A DNA stretch of 64,000 nt from Candidatus Andeanibacterium colombiense (GTDB taxonomy: Bacteria; Pseudomonadota; Alphaproteobacteria; Sphingomonadales; Sphingomonadaceae). The stretch spans positions 62,001 to 126,000 of the forward strand of contig CP119316.1 of NCBI GenBank assembly GCA_029202985.1, in the 5' to 3' direction. The notes below the pieces were generated by a model, which was not told the origin of the DNA, ran no database searches, and saw only the letters and a program-made list of their open reading frames with translations. Position 1 is the stretch's first letter, and each line of letters opens with the position of its first letter. The translations under genes were made by a program, and so were the position numbers. Below, piece by piece: positions 16,093-24,463 of this stretch.

Positions 16093-17583
16093 TCAGCGCG
16101 CGATCCGCGAATCGGCCGCGCGGTCTTTCAGCAGCGCGGCGAGCTTCTTGGCCACGCCGGCCCGCGGGATGCGGCCCATCGCATTGCGGGGAATGCTCGG
16201 GACCGAGATCAGCGCGAAGGTGATATGCTTCGGCAGCTGCTTCTCCATGCGCTTGCGCAGCGACGGCAGGTCGGTCCCTTGCGGGCAGACCACCGCCACC
16301 GCGAGCAGGTCGGTCGAATCGAGCTGGACGGAGACGACGCAGCAGTCCCGGATCGAAGGGTCGCGCGACAGTCTCTCCTCCAGCACGACCGGCGAATATT
16401 TGGCGCCCGAGACGTTGATCGTTTCCGACATCCGTCCGGTGATCGCGAACAGCCCATCGTCGAACACGATCCCGAGATCGCCGGGATAGAACCACCCGTC
16501 GCGGAACGGCGAACGCGGACCCTGCAACTGGCCGATGTAGCCGCCGACCATGAAATCGGACTTCATCCGCACGATCCCCGGCTCACCGGGCGGGCGGAGG
16601 GCTCCGTCGGCATCGACGATCTCGACCGCGATGCCCGGCTCGACCATCCCGACCGCGCCCGGATGGCGATCGACCAGCGCGGTGTCGCCGGCCGCGACCC
16701 GGCCGATCTCGGTCGCGCCATAGCTCATCCGCAGCGCGGAGCAGCAGCGTTTCAGGACCTCGTCGCGCAGCAGCGGCGGCACGCGGCCGCCGAACAGCTC
16801 AATGGTGCGGGTCGTCCGCCCCGGCCAGGTGCGGGGAACGGCTCGGAGGATGTCCTGCATCCGGAACGGGGACGCGGCAAGGAACGTCGAAGGCGCGACC
16901 AGCGCGGCGTAATCGGGCGTTTCGGTTCCGAAGCTCGCGAGCAGCACCGTCGCGCCGATCTGCCACGCGGCCAGCGGATAGCGCAGGCCGGTGGTGGTGA
17001 TCAGGCCGAGCAAGGTCAGCAGCGTGGTGTCGGGCGTGAGATCGCCGATCGCGCGGACCTGCTCCAGCCGGCCTCCGAGCAGCGGCGCGTCCCATACCAC
17101 CACCTTCGGCTGTCCTGTCGTGCCGGAGGTCGCGAGCAGCCGTGCGGCCTGGGTCTCGAGCCCGTCGAGGGGGCGGTTGCCGTCGATCCTGATGCGTTCG
17201 GCCAGCGGCATGCTGCCCTGCGGTTCGAATTTCATCCGCAGGGCCGGCCGGGCGCGGGGCGCGAGCTTGTCGACCTTGCCGATCGCCGCGGCATAGGGGC
17301 CGATCGCCCCGCTGGCGGCGATCTTCGGCGGCATGTGGCCGGTCGATTGCACCAGGCCGGCGCGCATCGCGCCGAGATGGAGGATCCAGTCCCAATAGCA
17401 CGGGTTCGCGAGCACTTGCGGATGGAGCGTCACCCGGTCGCCGGGACGCAGCCCTTCGCCGAGCAGCCAGTGCGCCATCGAATCGATGTCGGCACAGAGC
17501 CGGCCGTAGGTGATGAGTTCCGCGCCGACCCGGGCGGCCACGCGCTCGGGAGGATGCGTATAGATCGGTTGCAGGATCGCCAT
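16093..17583 (-). CDS. AMP-dependent synthetase/ligase (acyl-CoA synthetase-like)
   Basis: 496 residues from ATG at 17583 (MAILQPIYTHPPERV). ANL fold: P-loop LLATSGTTGQPKVVVWD (about 151-167), YGATEIG (about 290) and YPGDLGIVFDDGLFAITGR (about 385-403). The C-terminal A10 motif, where ANL enzymes have the catalytic Lys for adenylation (NxxGKxxR), reads NAMGRIPR here, so that Lys is Arg. It could activate a carboxylate with ATP to acyl-AMP and acyl-CoA, but the exchange may lower or change activity. It stands alone, divergent from otsB. Substrate unknown. Confidence 0.82.
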   Translation of the reverse strand: MAILQPIYTHPPERVAARVGAELITYGRLCADIDSMAHWLLGEGLRPGDRVTLHPQVLANPCYWDWILHLGAMRAGLVQSTGHMPPKIAASGAIGPYAAAIGKVDKLAPRARPALRMKFEPQGSMPLAERIRIDGNRPLDGLETQAARLLATSGTTGQPKVVVWDAPLLGGRLEQVRAIGDLTPDTTLLTLLGLITTTGLRYPLAAWQIGATVLLASFGTETPDYAALVAPSTFLAASPFRMQDILRAVPRTWPGRTTRTIELFGGRVPPLLRDEVLKRCCSALRMSYGATEIGRVAAGDTALVDRHPGAVGMVEPGIAVEIVDADGALRPPGEPGIVRMKSDFMVGGYIGQLQGPRSPFRDGWFYPGDLGIVFDDGLFAITGRMSETINVSGAKYSPVVLEERLSRDPSIRDCCVVSVQLDSTDLLAVAVVCPQGTDLPSLRKRMEKQLPKHITFALISVPSIPRNAMGRIPRAGVAKKLAALLKDRAADSRIAR

Positions 17584-17715
17584 CGCGTTGCTCTGCGAAA
17601 TTGCGGCGGGCGAGACAAGCGATAAGCGCAGGGCGGATCGGACGGGGCGGATCGGGCAGGGCGGTTTTTGCGCAAGCGCGTTGACTGCTGCGCTGCAGCA
17701 TGGGAGCAAGGGCCG

Positions 17716-18462
17716 ATGGGTCAGATCGCGATCATCGGAATGCCGCCGCCGCTCGGCGCCCTGCGCGCCAAGGGACCGGTCGCGCTGTTCCTCGATTTCG
17801 ACGGCACGCTGATCGACCTCGCGCCCACGCCGGATTCGATCACCGTGCCGGTGGAACTGGCGCACCAACTCGAGAGGATGGCCGCGCGCGACGACGGGCG
17901 GCTGGCGCTGGTCAGCGGGCGCTCGGCCGCCGACGTCAGCGAGCATCTTGGCCCGGCATCGATCGCGCTGGCAGGATCGCACGGGCTCGAACGCTTTCGG
18001 GCCGATGGCAGCGCGATCGAACCGCGCGCGGCCGCGATGCCCGCGGGGATCGCCGAAGTGGTGCGCGATTTCGCCGAACATCGCCCCGGTCTTGCCTATG
18101 AGCCGAAAAGCCACGGCGCCGCGCTGCATTACCGCGCCGCGCCGCGGCTCCAGGCCGAAGCGATCGCATTCGTCGAACAACTCGCCGCCGCCCATGGCCT
18201 CGCGGTGAAGCACGGCAAATGCGTGGTCGAGCTTGCTCCGCGCGGCGCCGACAAGGCCGCGGCGGTCCACGCCTTCATGCACGAAGCGGCGTTCCGGGGC
18301 GCGTTGCCGATCTTCATCGGCGACGACACCACCGACGAGGACGGCTTCCGCGCGGCGGAGGAACTCGGCGGTTTCGGTATCGTGGTCGGGGAAAGACCTT
18401 CGGGCTTCGCGCGTTACCGCCTCTCAACCCCCGCGGAGGTCCATACATGGCTCGAACTGTGA
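17716..18462 (+). CDS. otsB: Trehalose-6-phosphate phosphatase
   Basis: 248 residues from ATG at 17716, with GGAGCAAGG just upstream; a longer frame to 17668 has no such site. HAD fold: the nucleophile motif ALFLDFDGTLIDL (Asp about 27 and 29), SGRS motif II and the metal-binding GDDTTDEDGF near the C-terminus. It removes phosphate from trehalose-6-P made by OtsA, giving trehalose for osmotic and desiccation protection. First gene of otsB-GH15-otsA; the next gene starts 16 bases inside its 3' end. Confidence 0.94.
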   Translation: MGQIAIIGMPPPLGALRAKGPVALFLDFDGTLIDLAPTPDSITVPVELAHQLERMAARDDGRLALVSGRSAADVSEHLGPASIALAGSHGLERFRADGSAIEPRAAAMPAGIAEVVRDFAEHRPGLAYEPKSHGAALHYRAAPRLQAEAIAFVEQLAAAHGLAVKHGKCVVELAPRGADKAAAVHAFMHEAAFRGALPIFIGDDTTDEDGFRAAEELGGFGIVVGERPSGFARYRLSTPAEVHTWLEL

Positions 18463-20252
18463 CGCCCCATCAGAGCAGCCTCGAGCTGTGGCCGATCGGC
18501 AATTGCCAGGTCAGCGCTCTGATCGACGAGCGCGCCGGGCTGGTGTGGGGCTGCGTGCCGCGGGTGGACGGCGATCCGGTGTTCTGCGCGCTGCTGAACG
18601 GCGAAAACCGGGAAAGCGGCGTCTGGCGATTCGAGCTCGAAGGCCAGGTCAGCGCGACCCAGGATTACATCCGCAACACCGCGATGCTGGTCACCCGGCT
18701 CGAAGCGGAGGACGGCAGCGCGGTCGAGATCACCGATTTCTGCCCGCGTTACGAGCGGCTCGGGCGGATGTACCGCTCGGTCGCCTATATCCGCATCGTG
18801 CGCCCGGTCGCCGGCAATCCGCGGCTGCGCGTGGTGCTGACCCCGATGCGCGATTACGGCGCGGCGCTGGCCGATACGACCAGTGGCACCAACCATATCC
18901 GCTATCTCGCCGGCAGCCAGATCCTGCGGCTGACGACCGATGCGCCGATCGGCTATGTTCTCGACAAGCGGGCGTTCCGGGTCGAGAACGATCTGCACTT
19001 CTTCCTCGGGCCCGACGAGCCGTTCAGCGGCAATCTCTATTCCGAGATCCGGATGATGGAGCAGTTCACCCGGCGCTATTGGCAGAACTGGGTGCGCGGG
19101 CTCGCGACCCCGCTCGAATGGCAGGGCGACGTGATCCGCTGCGCGATCACGTTGAAACTGTGCCAGCACGAAGAAACCGGCGCGATCGTCGCCGCGCTGA
19201 CCACCTCGATCCCGGAGGCGCCCGGATCGGAGCGCAACTGGGACTATCGCTACTGCTGGATCCGCGATTCCTATTACACGATCCAGGCGCTCAACCGCCT
19301 CGGTGCGCTCGACGTGATGGAGAAATATCTCGCCTATCTCCGCAACATCGTCGACGCGGCCAAGGGTGGACAGATCCAGCCGCTCTATTCGGTGATGGGC
19401 GAGGGCGAGCTCAACGAAACCACCGCCGCCCATCTCGCCGGCTATCGCGGTATGGGGCCGGTGCGGCGGGGCAACGCGGCCTACAAACAGATCCAGCACG
19501 ATTGCTACGGGCAGATCGTGCTCCCCAACATCCAGGGCTATTTCGACCAGCGGCTGTTGCGGATGGCCGACGAGGGCGATTTCGGGAGCCTCGAGCAGGT
19601 CGGCGAACTGGCCTTCGCGATGCACGATCAGCCGGACGCCGGCCTGTGGGAATTCCGGACCCGGCAGGAGGTCCATACCTATTCCGCGGTGATGTGCTGG
19701 GCGGCCTGCGACCGGCTGGCCAATGTCGCCGCGCATCTCGGCAAGCCGGACCGCGAGGCTCTGTGGCGCGAGCGGGCCGAAGTGATCCGCGCGCGGATCG
19801 AGAAGGATGCGTGGAAGGAGGCGGAGGGCTTCTACGGTGCTTCGTTCGAGACCGCCTATCTCGACGCCAGCCTGATGCAGATGGTCGAACTGCGCTTCAT
19901 CAACCCCGACGATCCACGCTTCCTCGCGACGTTCGAGGCGCTCGAGAAGGAACTGCGCCGGGCGGAATACATGCTGCGCTATGCGGCCGAAGACGATTTC
20001 GGCGCGCCCGAGACCGCGTTCAATTTCTGCACCTTCTGGCTGATCGAAACGCTCCACCTGGTCGGGCGAGACGAGGAGGCGCGCTCGCTGTTCAATTCGA
20101 TGCTGTCGCACCGCACCCGGTCGGGCCTGTTTTCCGAAGACCTCGATTGGCGGAACGACGAATTGTGGGGCAACTTCCCGCAGACTTATTCGTTGGTGGG
20201 CGTAATCAACTGTGCCGGGGCTCTGTCTAAATCGTGGAACACCATCCGCTGA
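18447..20252 (+). CDS. Glycoside hydrolase family 15 protein (glucoamylase/trehalase-like)
   Basis: 601 residues from ATG at 18447, preceded by GGAGG eight bases upstream, inside the 3' end of otsB. An N-terminal beta-sandwich (about 1-220) is followed by an (alpha/alpha)6 barrel. Barrel signatures: NWDYRYCWIRDSYYT (about 263), GLWEFR with the presumed general acid Glu (about 399) and ELWGNFPQTYSL (about 571) with the catalytic base region. There is no signal peptide, so it acts in the cytosol. Some GH15 proteins of this bacterial type hydrolyse alpha,alpha-trehalose rather than starch; the setting between otsB and otsA supports a trehalase here. Confidence 0.9.
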   Translation: MARTVTPHQSSLELWPIGNCQVSALIDERAGLVWGCVPRVDGDPVFCALLNGENRESGVWRFELEGQVSATQDYIRNTAMLVTRLEAEDGSAVEITDFCPRYERLGRMYRSVAYIRIVRPVAGNPRLRVVLTPMRDYGAALADTTSGTNHIRYLAGSQILRLTTDAPIGYVLDKRAFRVENDLHFFLGPDEPFSGNLYSEIRMMEQFTRRYWQNWVRGLATPLEWQGDVIRCAITLKLCQHEETGAIVAALTTSIPEAPGSERNWDYRYCWIRDSYYTIQALNRLGALDVMEKYLAYLRNIVDAAKGGQIQPLYSVMGEGELNETTAAHLAGYRGMGPVRRGNAAYKQIQHDCYGQIVLPNIQGYFDQRLLRMADEGDFGSLEQVGELAFAMHDQPDAGLWEFRTRQEVHTYSAVMCWAACDRLANVAAHLGKPDREALWRERAEVIRARIEKDAWKEAEGFYGASFETAYLDASLMQMVELRFINPDDPRFLATFEALEKELRRAEYMLRYAAEDDFGAPETAFNFCTFWLIETLHLVGRDEEARSLFNSMLSHRTRSGLFSEDLDWRNDELWGNFPQTYSLVGVINCAGALSKSWNTIR

Positions 20253-21634
20253 GCCGGCTCGTTGTCATCTCGAACCGGGTGGCGGTGCCAAAGGCGCGCG
20301 GCGCCGCCGGCGCGCAGGGTGGGCTGGCCGGGGCGCTCGGCGCCGCGCTCAAGAAACAGAAGGGCATCTGGTTCGGCTGGTCGGGCAACGAAACCGACGA
20401 GTTCACCGGCGAGATCACCACCCATCAATCCGACGGCGCGACCATCGCGACGATCGATCTCGAACCGCAGGACGTCGAGGAATATTACAACGGCTACGCC
20501 AATTCGACCCTGTGGCCGCTGTTCCATTACCGGATCGACCTGACCCGCTTCGAACGCGAGACCGGCAAGGGCTACGAGCGGGTCAACGAACGCTTTGCCG
20601 ACGCCGCCGCCAAGCTGATCGAGCCGGACGACATCGTTTGGGTGCACGACTATCACCTGATTCCGCTGGGCGAGCGGCTGCGCCAGCACGGGCTCAAGAA
20701 CCGCATCGGCTTCTTCCTCCATATCCCCTGGCCGCCGACCAATCTGCTCGCGGCGCTGCCGTTCCACGAACGGCTGGTGAAGGCGATGCTGGAATATGAT
20801 CTGGTCGGCTTCCAATGCGCGGAATGGCTCGAGAGCTTCCGCTATTACTGCCGTAAGGAACTGGGCGCGAAGGTCGATCCGGGCAGCGGCGAGATCACGC
20901 TGGGCGACCGGACGGTGATCGCGCGCTCCTATCCGATCGGGATCGATTACGAGCACTTCACCAGGCTGGGCCAGACCCACGAGGCGAAAAACGCCGAGCG
21001 TCGCATCCAGGTCAGCACCCGTGGCCGCAAGTCGATGATCGGGGTGGACCGGCTCGATTACTCGAAAGGCCTGCCCGAGCGGATCGACGGCATCAGCCGG
21101 TTCTTCGACAACCACCCGGAGCGGGTGAAGGAACTGGTGTTCATCCAGATCGCCCCGCCGAGCCGCGAGGAGGTCAGTTCCTACCAGGATATCCGCGAAC
21201 TGCTCGAACAGAAATGCGGCCAGATCAACGGCGCGCGCTCCGAAGTCGATCTGGTGCCGATCCGCTACGTCAACCAGGGCTACAGCGCGGCGGAACTCTA
21301 CGGCTTCTATCGCGCATCGAAGATCGCGCTGGTGACTCCGCTGCGCGACGGGATGAACCTCGTCGCGAAGGAATATGTCGCGGCGCAGGATCCCGAGGAT
21401 CCCGGCGTGCTGATCCTCTCGCGCTTCGCCGGGGCCGCGTTCCAGCTGACCGACGCGGTGCTGGTCAATCCCTACAGCCCGGACGACATCAGCCACGCGA
21501 TCCGCGTCGCGCTCGACATGCCGCTGGAAGAGCGCAAGAAGCGCTGGAAGAAGCTCAACCGCGGGGTGAAGGGCGAGAACGTCACCCGCTGGATGGCAAA
21601 TTTCCTCAAGGATCTCGACTCCGTCGGCGTCTGA
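20234..21634 (+). CDS. otsA: Trehalose-6-phosphate synthase
   Basis: 466 residues, GT20 family with GT-B fold. The start is GTG at 20234, within the last 19 bases of the GH15 gene. Signatures: LVVISNRVAVPK at the N-terminus, the donor loop GGLAGALG, WVHDYHLIPLG (about 139), RLDYSKGLPERI (about 272) and RDGMNLVAKEY (about 372). It joins UDP-glucose (or another NDP-glucose) to glucose-6-P. Together with the preceding otsB it makes a complete synthesis pathway. Confidence 0.95.
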   Translation: MEHHPLSRLVVISNRVAVPKARGAAGAQGGLAGALGAALKKQKGIWFGWSGNETDEFTGEITTHQSDGATIATIDLEPQDVEEYYNGYANSTLWPLFHYRIDLTRFERETGKGYERVNERFADAAAKLIEPDDIVWVHDYHLIPLGERLRQHGLKNRIGFFLHIPWPPTNLLAALPFHERLVKAMLEYDLVGFQCAEWLESFRYYCRKELGAKVDPGSGEITLGDRTVIARSYPIGIDYEHFTRLGQTHEAKNAERRIQVSTRGRKSMIGVDRLDYSKGLPERIDGISRFFDNHPERVKELVFIQIAPPSREEVSSYQDIRELLEQKCGQINGARSEVDLVPIRYVNQGYSAAELYGFYRASKIALVTPLRDGMNLVAKEYVAAQDPEDPGVLILSRFAGAAFQLTDAVLVNPYSPDDISHAIRVALDMPLEERKKRWKKLNRGVKGENVTRWMANFLKDLDSVGV

Positions 21635-21741
21635 CCGGCACCCCAGCGCAGCTTTCCCCAGCCCAAGTTTTCGCTGCGATTGTCGCGCGCGGCCGCAATC
21701 CCTACATCGCCGGTAAACATCATTCGGACGGATTTCAGGGA

Positions 21742-22725
21742 ATGACCACGCATACCACCCGCATGCTCATCATCGGCTCCGGCCCGGCCGGGCTTTCGGC
21801 CGCGATCTACGGCGCGCGCGCCGGGATGGAGCCGATCGTCGTGCAGGGCATCCAGCCCGGCGGCCAGCTGACCATCACCACCGACGTCGAGAACTATCCC
21901 GGCTTCCGCGACGTGATCCAGGGCCCGTGGCTGATGGAGCAGATGCAGGCCCAGGCCGAGCATGTCGGCACGCGCACGATATGGGACACGATCGTCGATA
22001 TCGATCTCGCCAATGGCTCGCCGTTCAAGGCGATCGGCGACAGCGGGGATATCTATGTCGGCGACGTGGTGGTGATCGCGACCGGGGCGCAGGCCAAGTG
22101 GCTCGGCGTGCTCGGCGAACAGGAGCTGAGCGGCAAGGGCGTGTCCGCCTGCGCGACCTGCGACGGGTTCTTCTATCGCGGCAAGAAGGTCGCGGTGATC
22201 GGCGGCGGCAACACCGCGGTCGAGGAAGCGCTGTACCTCACCAACCATTCGGACGACGTGACCCTGATCCACCGGCGCGGCGAATTGCGCTCGGAAAAGA
22301 TCCTCCAGGACCGGCTGTTCGCGAACCCGAAGATCAAGGTGCTGTGGAACAAGGCGGTCACCCGCTTCCTCGGCGATCCCGAGGGCAAGGCGCTGGTCGG
22401 GCTGGAGCTCCGGGATACCGAAACCGGAGCGGTCAGCGATTTCGCGACCGACGGCGCCTTCGTCGCGATCGGCCACAAGCCGGCGACCGAATTGTTCAAG
22501 GGCAAGCTGCCGATGGACGGCAACGGCTATCTGCTGGTCGAACCGGGCACGCCGCGCACCTCGATCCACGGCGTGTTCGCCTGCGGCGACGTGATGGACC
22601 ACATCTACCGCCAGGCGGTCACCGCGGCGGGCACGGGCTGCATGGCCGCGCTGGATGCCGAGCGCTTCCTCGCTCACCGCGAATTCGAAGCGGGCAAGGA
22701 ACTGCCGAGCGTCGCGGCTTACTGA
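21742..22725 (+). CDS. trxB: Thioredoxin reductase (NADPH)
   Basis: 327 residues from ATG at 21742. Two Rossmann folds: FAD binding at LIIGSGPAGLSAAIYGARAG (about 9-28) and NADPH binding at VAVIGGGNTAVEEA (about 153). The redox pair is CATC in VSACATCDGFFYRG (about 136-139). GVFACGDVMD and YRQAVTAAGTGCMAA close the FAD site. It reduces thioredoxin in the cytosol. It lies 107 bases after otsA and probably has its own promoter. Confidence 0.97.
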   Translation: MTTHTTRMLIIGSGPAGLSAAIYGARAGMEPIVVQGIQPGGQLTITTDVENYPGFRDVIQGPWLMEQMQAQAEHVGTRTIWDTIVDIDLANGSPFKAIGDSGDIYVGDVVVIATGAQAKWLGVLGEQELSGKGVSACATCDGFFYRGKKVAVIGGGNTAVEEALYLTNHSDDVTLIHRRGELRSEKILQDRLFANPKIKVLWNKAVTRFLGDPEGKALVGLELRDTETGAVSDFATDGAFVAIGHKPATELFKGKLPMDGNGYLLVEPGTPRTSIHGVFACGDVMDHIYRQAVTAAGTGCMAALDAERFLAHREFEAGKELPSVAAY

Positions 22726-22735
22726 GGTGTGCGGA

Positions 22736-22774
22736 TTGACAAATTGAGCAGCACCCACTAGGTTACATGTAACC
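22736..22774 (+). promoter_or_regulatory. Promoter and palindromic operator of the mazE-mazF pair
   Basis: TTGACA (22736-22741) is followed after 17 bases by TAGGTT (22759-22764). A perfect 14-base palindrome GGTTACATGTAACC (22761-22774) overlaps the -10 and precedes the ribosome site AAAGGGAG (22775-22782) of the antitoxin. A perfect dyad over the -10 of an antitoxin-toxin pair is the usual place for autorepression by the antitoxin or the complex. Confidence 0.68.
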
Positions 22775-22789
22775 AAAGGGAGTGCTGAA

Positions 22790-22999
22790 GTGCCGGGTCT
22801 GCAATCTTCGCGCGACAAGGTTCGTCTTCATCGTGAGCGCTTGCGTGCGCAAGGGTTGCGGCCGATTCAGGTCTGGGTACCTGATGTACGTGGGGCATCC
22901 TTCCGCGCTGAAGCTCGGCGGCAATCCGCGCTGGTCGCAGCCGGTGCGTTCGAGAAAGCCGACCAGGACTTCATCGACGCGATTTCAAGCTTCGACTGA
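22790..22999 (+). CDS. MazE-family antitoxin (DUF3018 type)
   Basis: 69 residues starting with GTG at 22790, seven bases after AAAGGGAG. The sequence (DKVRLHRERLRAQGLRP then VWVPDVR, FRAEARRQS and FIDAISSFD) matches the DUF3018 antitoxins that are paired with PemK/MazF toxins. The N-terminal basic helix probably binds DNA at the palindrome just upstream, and the acidic C-terminus should block the toxin. The toxin gene starts four bases after its stop, so the two are one transcript. Confidence 0.85.
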   Translation: MPGLQSSRDKVRLHRERLRAQGLRPIQVWVPDVRGASFRAEARRQSALVAAGAFEKADQDFIDAISSFD

Positions 23000-23002
23000 T
23001 CC

Positions 23003-23344
23003 GTGCGGCGCGGCGAAATCTGGACCGCATCCGGGGGCAAGGATTATGCGGGCAAACCCCGTCCGGTCGTGATCGTGCAGGACGATGCTTTCGATGCCAT
23101 CGACTCAGCGACCGTCTGCGCCTTTACCACCACGCCGATCGATGCACCGCTGTTCCGCCTTGAAGTCGAGCCGACTGCGGAAAACGGTTTAAGCGAAGTA
23201 AGCCGCCTTATGGTGGACAAGGTCACCACGGTGCCACGGACCAAGCTGGGCAAGCAGGTTGGACGTTTGGGCGATACCGATTTGCTTCGGCTGAACCGCG
23301 CGATGCTGGTGTTCCTGGGACTGGCTGGCGCGCCGCGCGCCTAA
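23003..23344 (+). CDS. MazF/PemK-family endoribonuclease toxin
   Basis: 113 residues starting with GTG at 23003. PemK/MazF SH3-like fold: MRRGEIWTASGG at the N-terminus, KPRPVVIVQDD (about 18-28) with the conserved Arg, then TTTPIDAPLFRLEV and LMVDKVTTVPRTKLG, which holds the second catalytic region. The family cuts mRNA at short motifs and stops growth when free of the antitoxin. Its stop codon overlaps that of the convergent MAPEG gene. Confidence 0.9.
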   Translation: MRRGEIWTASGGKDYAGKPRPVVIVQDDAFDAIDSATVCAFTTTPIDAPLFRLEVEPTAENGLSEVSRLMVDKVTTVPRTKLGKQVGRLGDTDLLRLNRAMLVFLGLAGAPRA

Positions 23345-23770
23345 AAAACCGCGATCGCCGCGTGCAGGATCAGCGCGATCAGCACGAGGCTGGACAGCAT
23401 GAAGATCGCCCAGCGCAGCATCACCTTGTTGATCGTCGCCTGCACCAGCGAGTGGACCACCCGCAACGCGACATAGGCCCAGCCAAGCCACGCGTTGATC
23501 CCGTCGCCCTGGCCCAAGATCGCGAGCACGATCGCGACCGCATAGAACACGGTCGGCGCTTCGTGCAGGTGGTTGTAGTTGTGCGCCTTCCAATTGACCT
23601 GCGGCGGCAGCACCTTGTCTAGCGTCTGGTCCGGATCGCGCACCAGCGCGTCGGGATCGACCTTGGCCCCGGTTCAGCGCCGGGATGCGGGTGGCATAGA
23701 GCCAGGCCCACATCACCATCGTCCACGCCGCCAGCGCGACGACCGGCTGCAATATACCCATGCCCGTCAC
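23341..23770 (-). pseudogene. MAPEG-family membrane protein gene with a frameshift
   Basis: The first 33 codons (GTG at 23770, with GGGGAG seven bases before it) read MTGMGILQPVVALAAWTMVM and continue to TRIPALNRG. Homology then continues in another frame from about 23672 as KVDPDALVRDPDQTLDKVLP, PQVNWKAHNYNHLHEAPTVF and on to TAG at 23341. Alignment with the paralogue directly upstream shows that one or two bases are out of step at about 23670-23680. The family (MAPEG, including microsomal glutathione transferase-like proteins) has four membrane helices. It is either a recent pseudogene or a sequencing error. Confidence 0.8.
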
Positions 23771-23783
23771 GATCGTTCTCCCC

Positions 23784-24215
23784 TCAGGCGAACAAAGTCA
23801 GCATCAGCGCCCGCACCGTCAGCACGATCAGGCAGACGGTCGAGAGCCCGAACAGCGCCAGCCGCACCGGCACGCGGTTGACGGTCGCCTGCCAGATCGA
23901 ATGGACGATGCGCAAAGCGACATAACCCCAGGCGGCCAGCACGTCGGCCCCTGTCGCCCCGAGCAGGGCGACGATCACCACCGCGGCGTAGAACAGCGTC
24001 GGCTGTTCGAGCAGATGGGCGTAATTGTGGCCTTTCCAGTTGGTCTGGTCGGGCAGCACCCCTTCGAGGTCCTGCCCGCGTCCGCCGGGCTTGGCCTTCT
24101 TGAGGTCGATCCCGCTTTTGGCGAGCGCCGGCATGCGCGTCGCCATCATCCAGAACATCACGATCAGCGTCCACGCCACCAGCACGGCGGCGGGTGCGAG
24201 CATCTGGGCCTGCAT
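23784..24215 (-). CDS. MAPEG-family membrane protein
   Basis: 143 residues from ATG at 24215, with GGGGAGGAA before it. Four hydrophobic segments: AAVLVAWTLIVMFWMM, ALFYA-like TLFYAAVVIVALLG, VLAAWGYVALRIVHSIW and LALFGLSTVCLIVLTVRALML. The family motif NWKGHNYAHLLEQPTLFYA (about 56-74) is present. MAPEG proteins in eukaryotes act in eicosanoid and glutathione metabolism; the role of bacterial members is mostly unknown. The broken copy follows 13 bases downstream, so the two arose by tandem duplication. Confidence 0.83.
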   Translation of the reverse strand: MQAQMLAPAAVLVAWTLIVMFWMMATRMPALAKSGIDLKKAKPGGRGQDLEGVLPDQTNWKGHNYAHLLEQPTLFYAAVVIVALLGATGADVLAAWGYVALRIVHSIWQATVNRVPVRLALFGLSTVCLIVLTVRALMLTLFA

Positions 24216-24316
24216 ACATTCCTCCCCGGTTTTGTGGGGGGAGACTGCGCGGGCGGGGGTGGATTGTCAAAGGCGACTATTTTGGGGGGAGAGGGGAGGA
24301 CAGGCCTTCTCCCCTC

Positions 24317-24420
24317 GTCATCCTGAACTCGTTTCAGGATCTATCGTGCCGGAAGCGCAGAGAGTCGTTCCGCGAACTGGGCCGGCGGAGACATGGATCC
24401 TGAAACGAGTTCAGGATGAC
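24317..24420. repeat. Intergenic inverted repeat, family A
   Basis: A perfect 25-base inverted repeat with arms at 24317-24341 and 24396-24420 and a 54-base spacer. Each arm contains CCTGAACTCGTTTCAGG or its complement, itself a near-palindrome. It lies in the 248-base gap between two minus-strand genes. Similar intergenic elements are common in sphingomonad genomes and resemble REP/BIME repeats. Confidence 0.85.
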
Positions 24421-24463
24421 GATATTGGGATGACGGGAGTGGATGGTGAGTCGAGCGAGCGCG

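Noticed and set aside
18414..20111. Minus-strand frame of 565 codons opposite the GH15 gene
   Set aside because: GH15 motifs on the other strand are clear; no family match here.
24194..24403. Short plus-strand frame across the family A repeat
   Set aside because: Made of repeat sequence; no ribosome site or homology.
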